64,000 nucleotides of DNA, taken from Rhodococcus sp. P-2. Its GTDB lineage: Bacteria; Actinomycetota; Actinomycetes; Mycobacteriales; Mycobacteriaceae. Position 1 is the stretch's first letter, and each line of letters starts with the position of its first letter. The notes beneath the pieces are model-generated. The model had not been told where the DNA came from, searched no databases, and worked only from the letters and a program-made list of their open reading frames with translations. The position numbers were made by a program, and so were the translations under genes. The stretch lies in the NCBI RefSeq assembly GCF_016598535.1, contig NZ_CP066779.1:4834053-4898052 (forward strand). Direction: 5' to 3'. Below, in pieces: positions 60,816 through 64,000 of the stretch.

Positions 60816-64000
<3,185 letters not shown>

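Overview
The window reads as chromosomal DNA of a high-GC actinobacterium of the Rhodococcus type. Reasons: the right end carries the steroid A/B-ring genes hsaA-hsaD-hsaC-hsaB, the left end carries the steroid C/D-ring (HIP) genes ipdF, fadE30, fadD3, fadE31, fadE32 and fadE33, a CYP142-type steroid C26-hydroxylase lies between them, and both characteristic operators (KstR2-type at 2004-2017, KstR-type at 51436-51449) can be read directly. GTG and TTG starts, ATGA-type gene overlaps and leaderless-looking promoters fit this group. The genus is inferred from gene content; no database was searched.

Layout. 1-7.7 kb: divergent HIP-catabolism operons around one KstR2 operator, including a crotonase that lacks both canonical catalytic glutamates. 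7.7-11.3 kb: an SDR, an unrecognised protein, an alpha/beta hydrolase and a HAD phosphatase. 11.3-14.3 kb: MarR / VOC / pirin / maleylacetate reductase, an aromatic lower-pathway operon with an unusual composition. 14.3-20.0 kb: aldR-ald, an aldo/keto reductase, an old-yellow-enzyme operon with SRPBCC and TetR, and a PaaI-type thioesterase. 20.0-21.6 kb: trpB2 preceded by a Trp-Trp leader peptide. 21.7-31.9 kb: a membrane-anchored beta-propeller, a PucR-regulated transporter/FAD oxidase group, an esterase-amidohydrolase operon with TetR, and a cupin. 31.9-40.4 kb: recC-recB-recD. 40.5-44.1 kb: an NMT1/SsuA-like ABC importer. 44.2-49.1 kb: a peptide transporter, gamma-glutamyltranspeptidase and DUF1275 group with a divergent FadR-type regulator and two matching operators. 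50.2-55.3 kb: CYP142, SDR, acetoacetate-decarboxylase-like protein and a secreted neutral ceramidase. 55.3-60.7 kb: an MFS exporter with MarR, a short threonyl-tRNA synthetase preceded by a complete threonine attenuator, and a DUF445 / DUF4393-like pair. 60.8-64.0 kb: hsaB, hsaC, hsaD and the 3' two thirds of hsaA.

How it works together. The two steroid blocks degrade rings A/B (Hsa proteins) and rings C/D (FadD3, FadE30, IpdF, FadE31-33). In Mycobacterium tuberculosis these blocks are almost adjacent; here about 53 kb of mostly unrelated genes separates them. The most striking regulatory signals are two independent ribosome-mediated leader elements. One is a Thr-Thr-Thr leader with pause hairpin, antiterminator and terminator in front of an editing-domain-less ThrRS. 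The other is a Trp-Trp leader in front of trpB2. Both leader ORFs begin 6-7 nt after a TAnnnT -10 box, which suggests leaderless translation.
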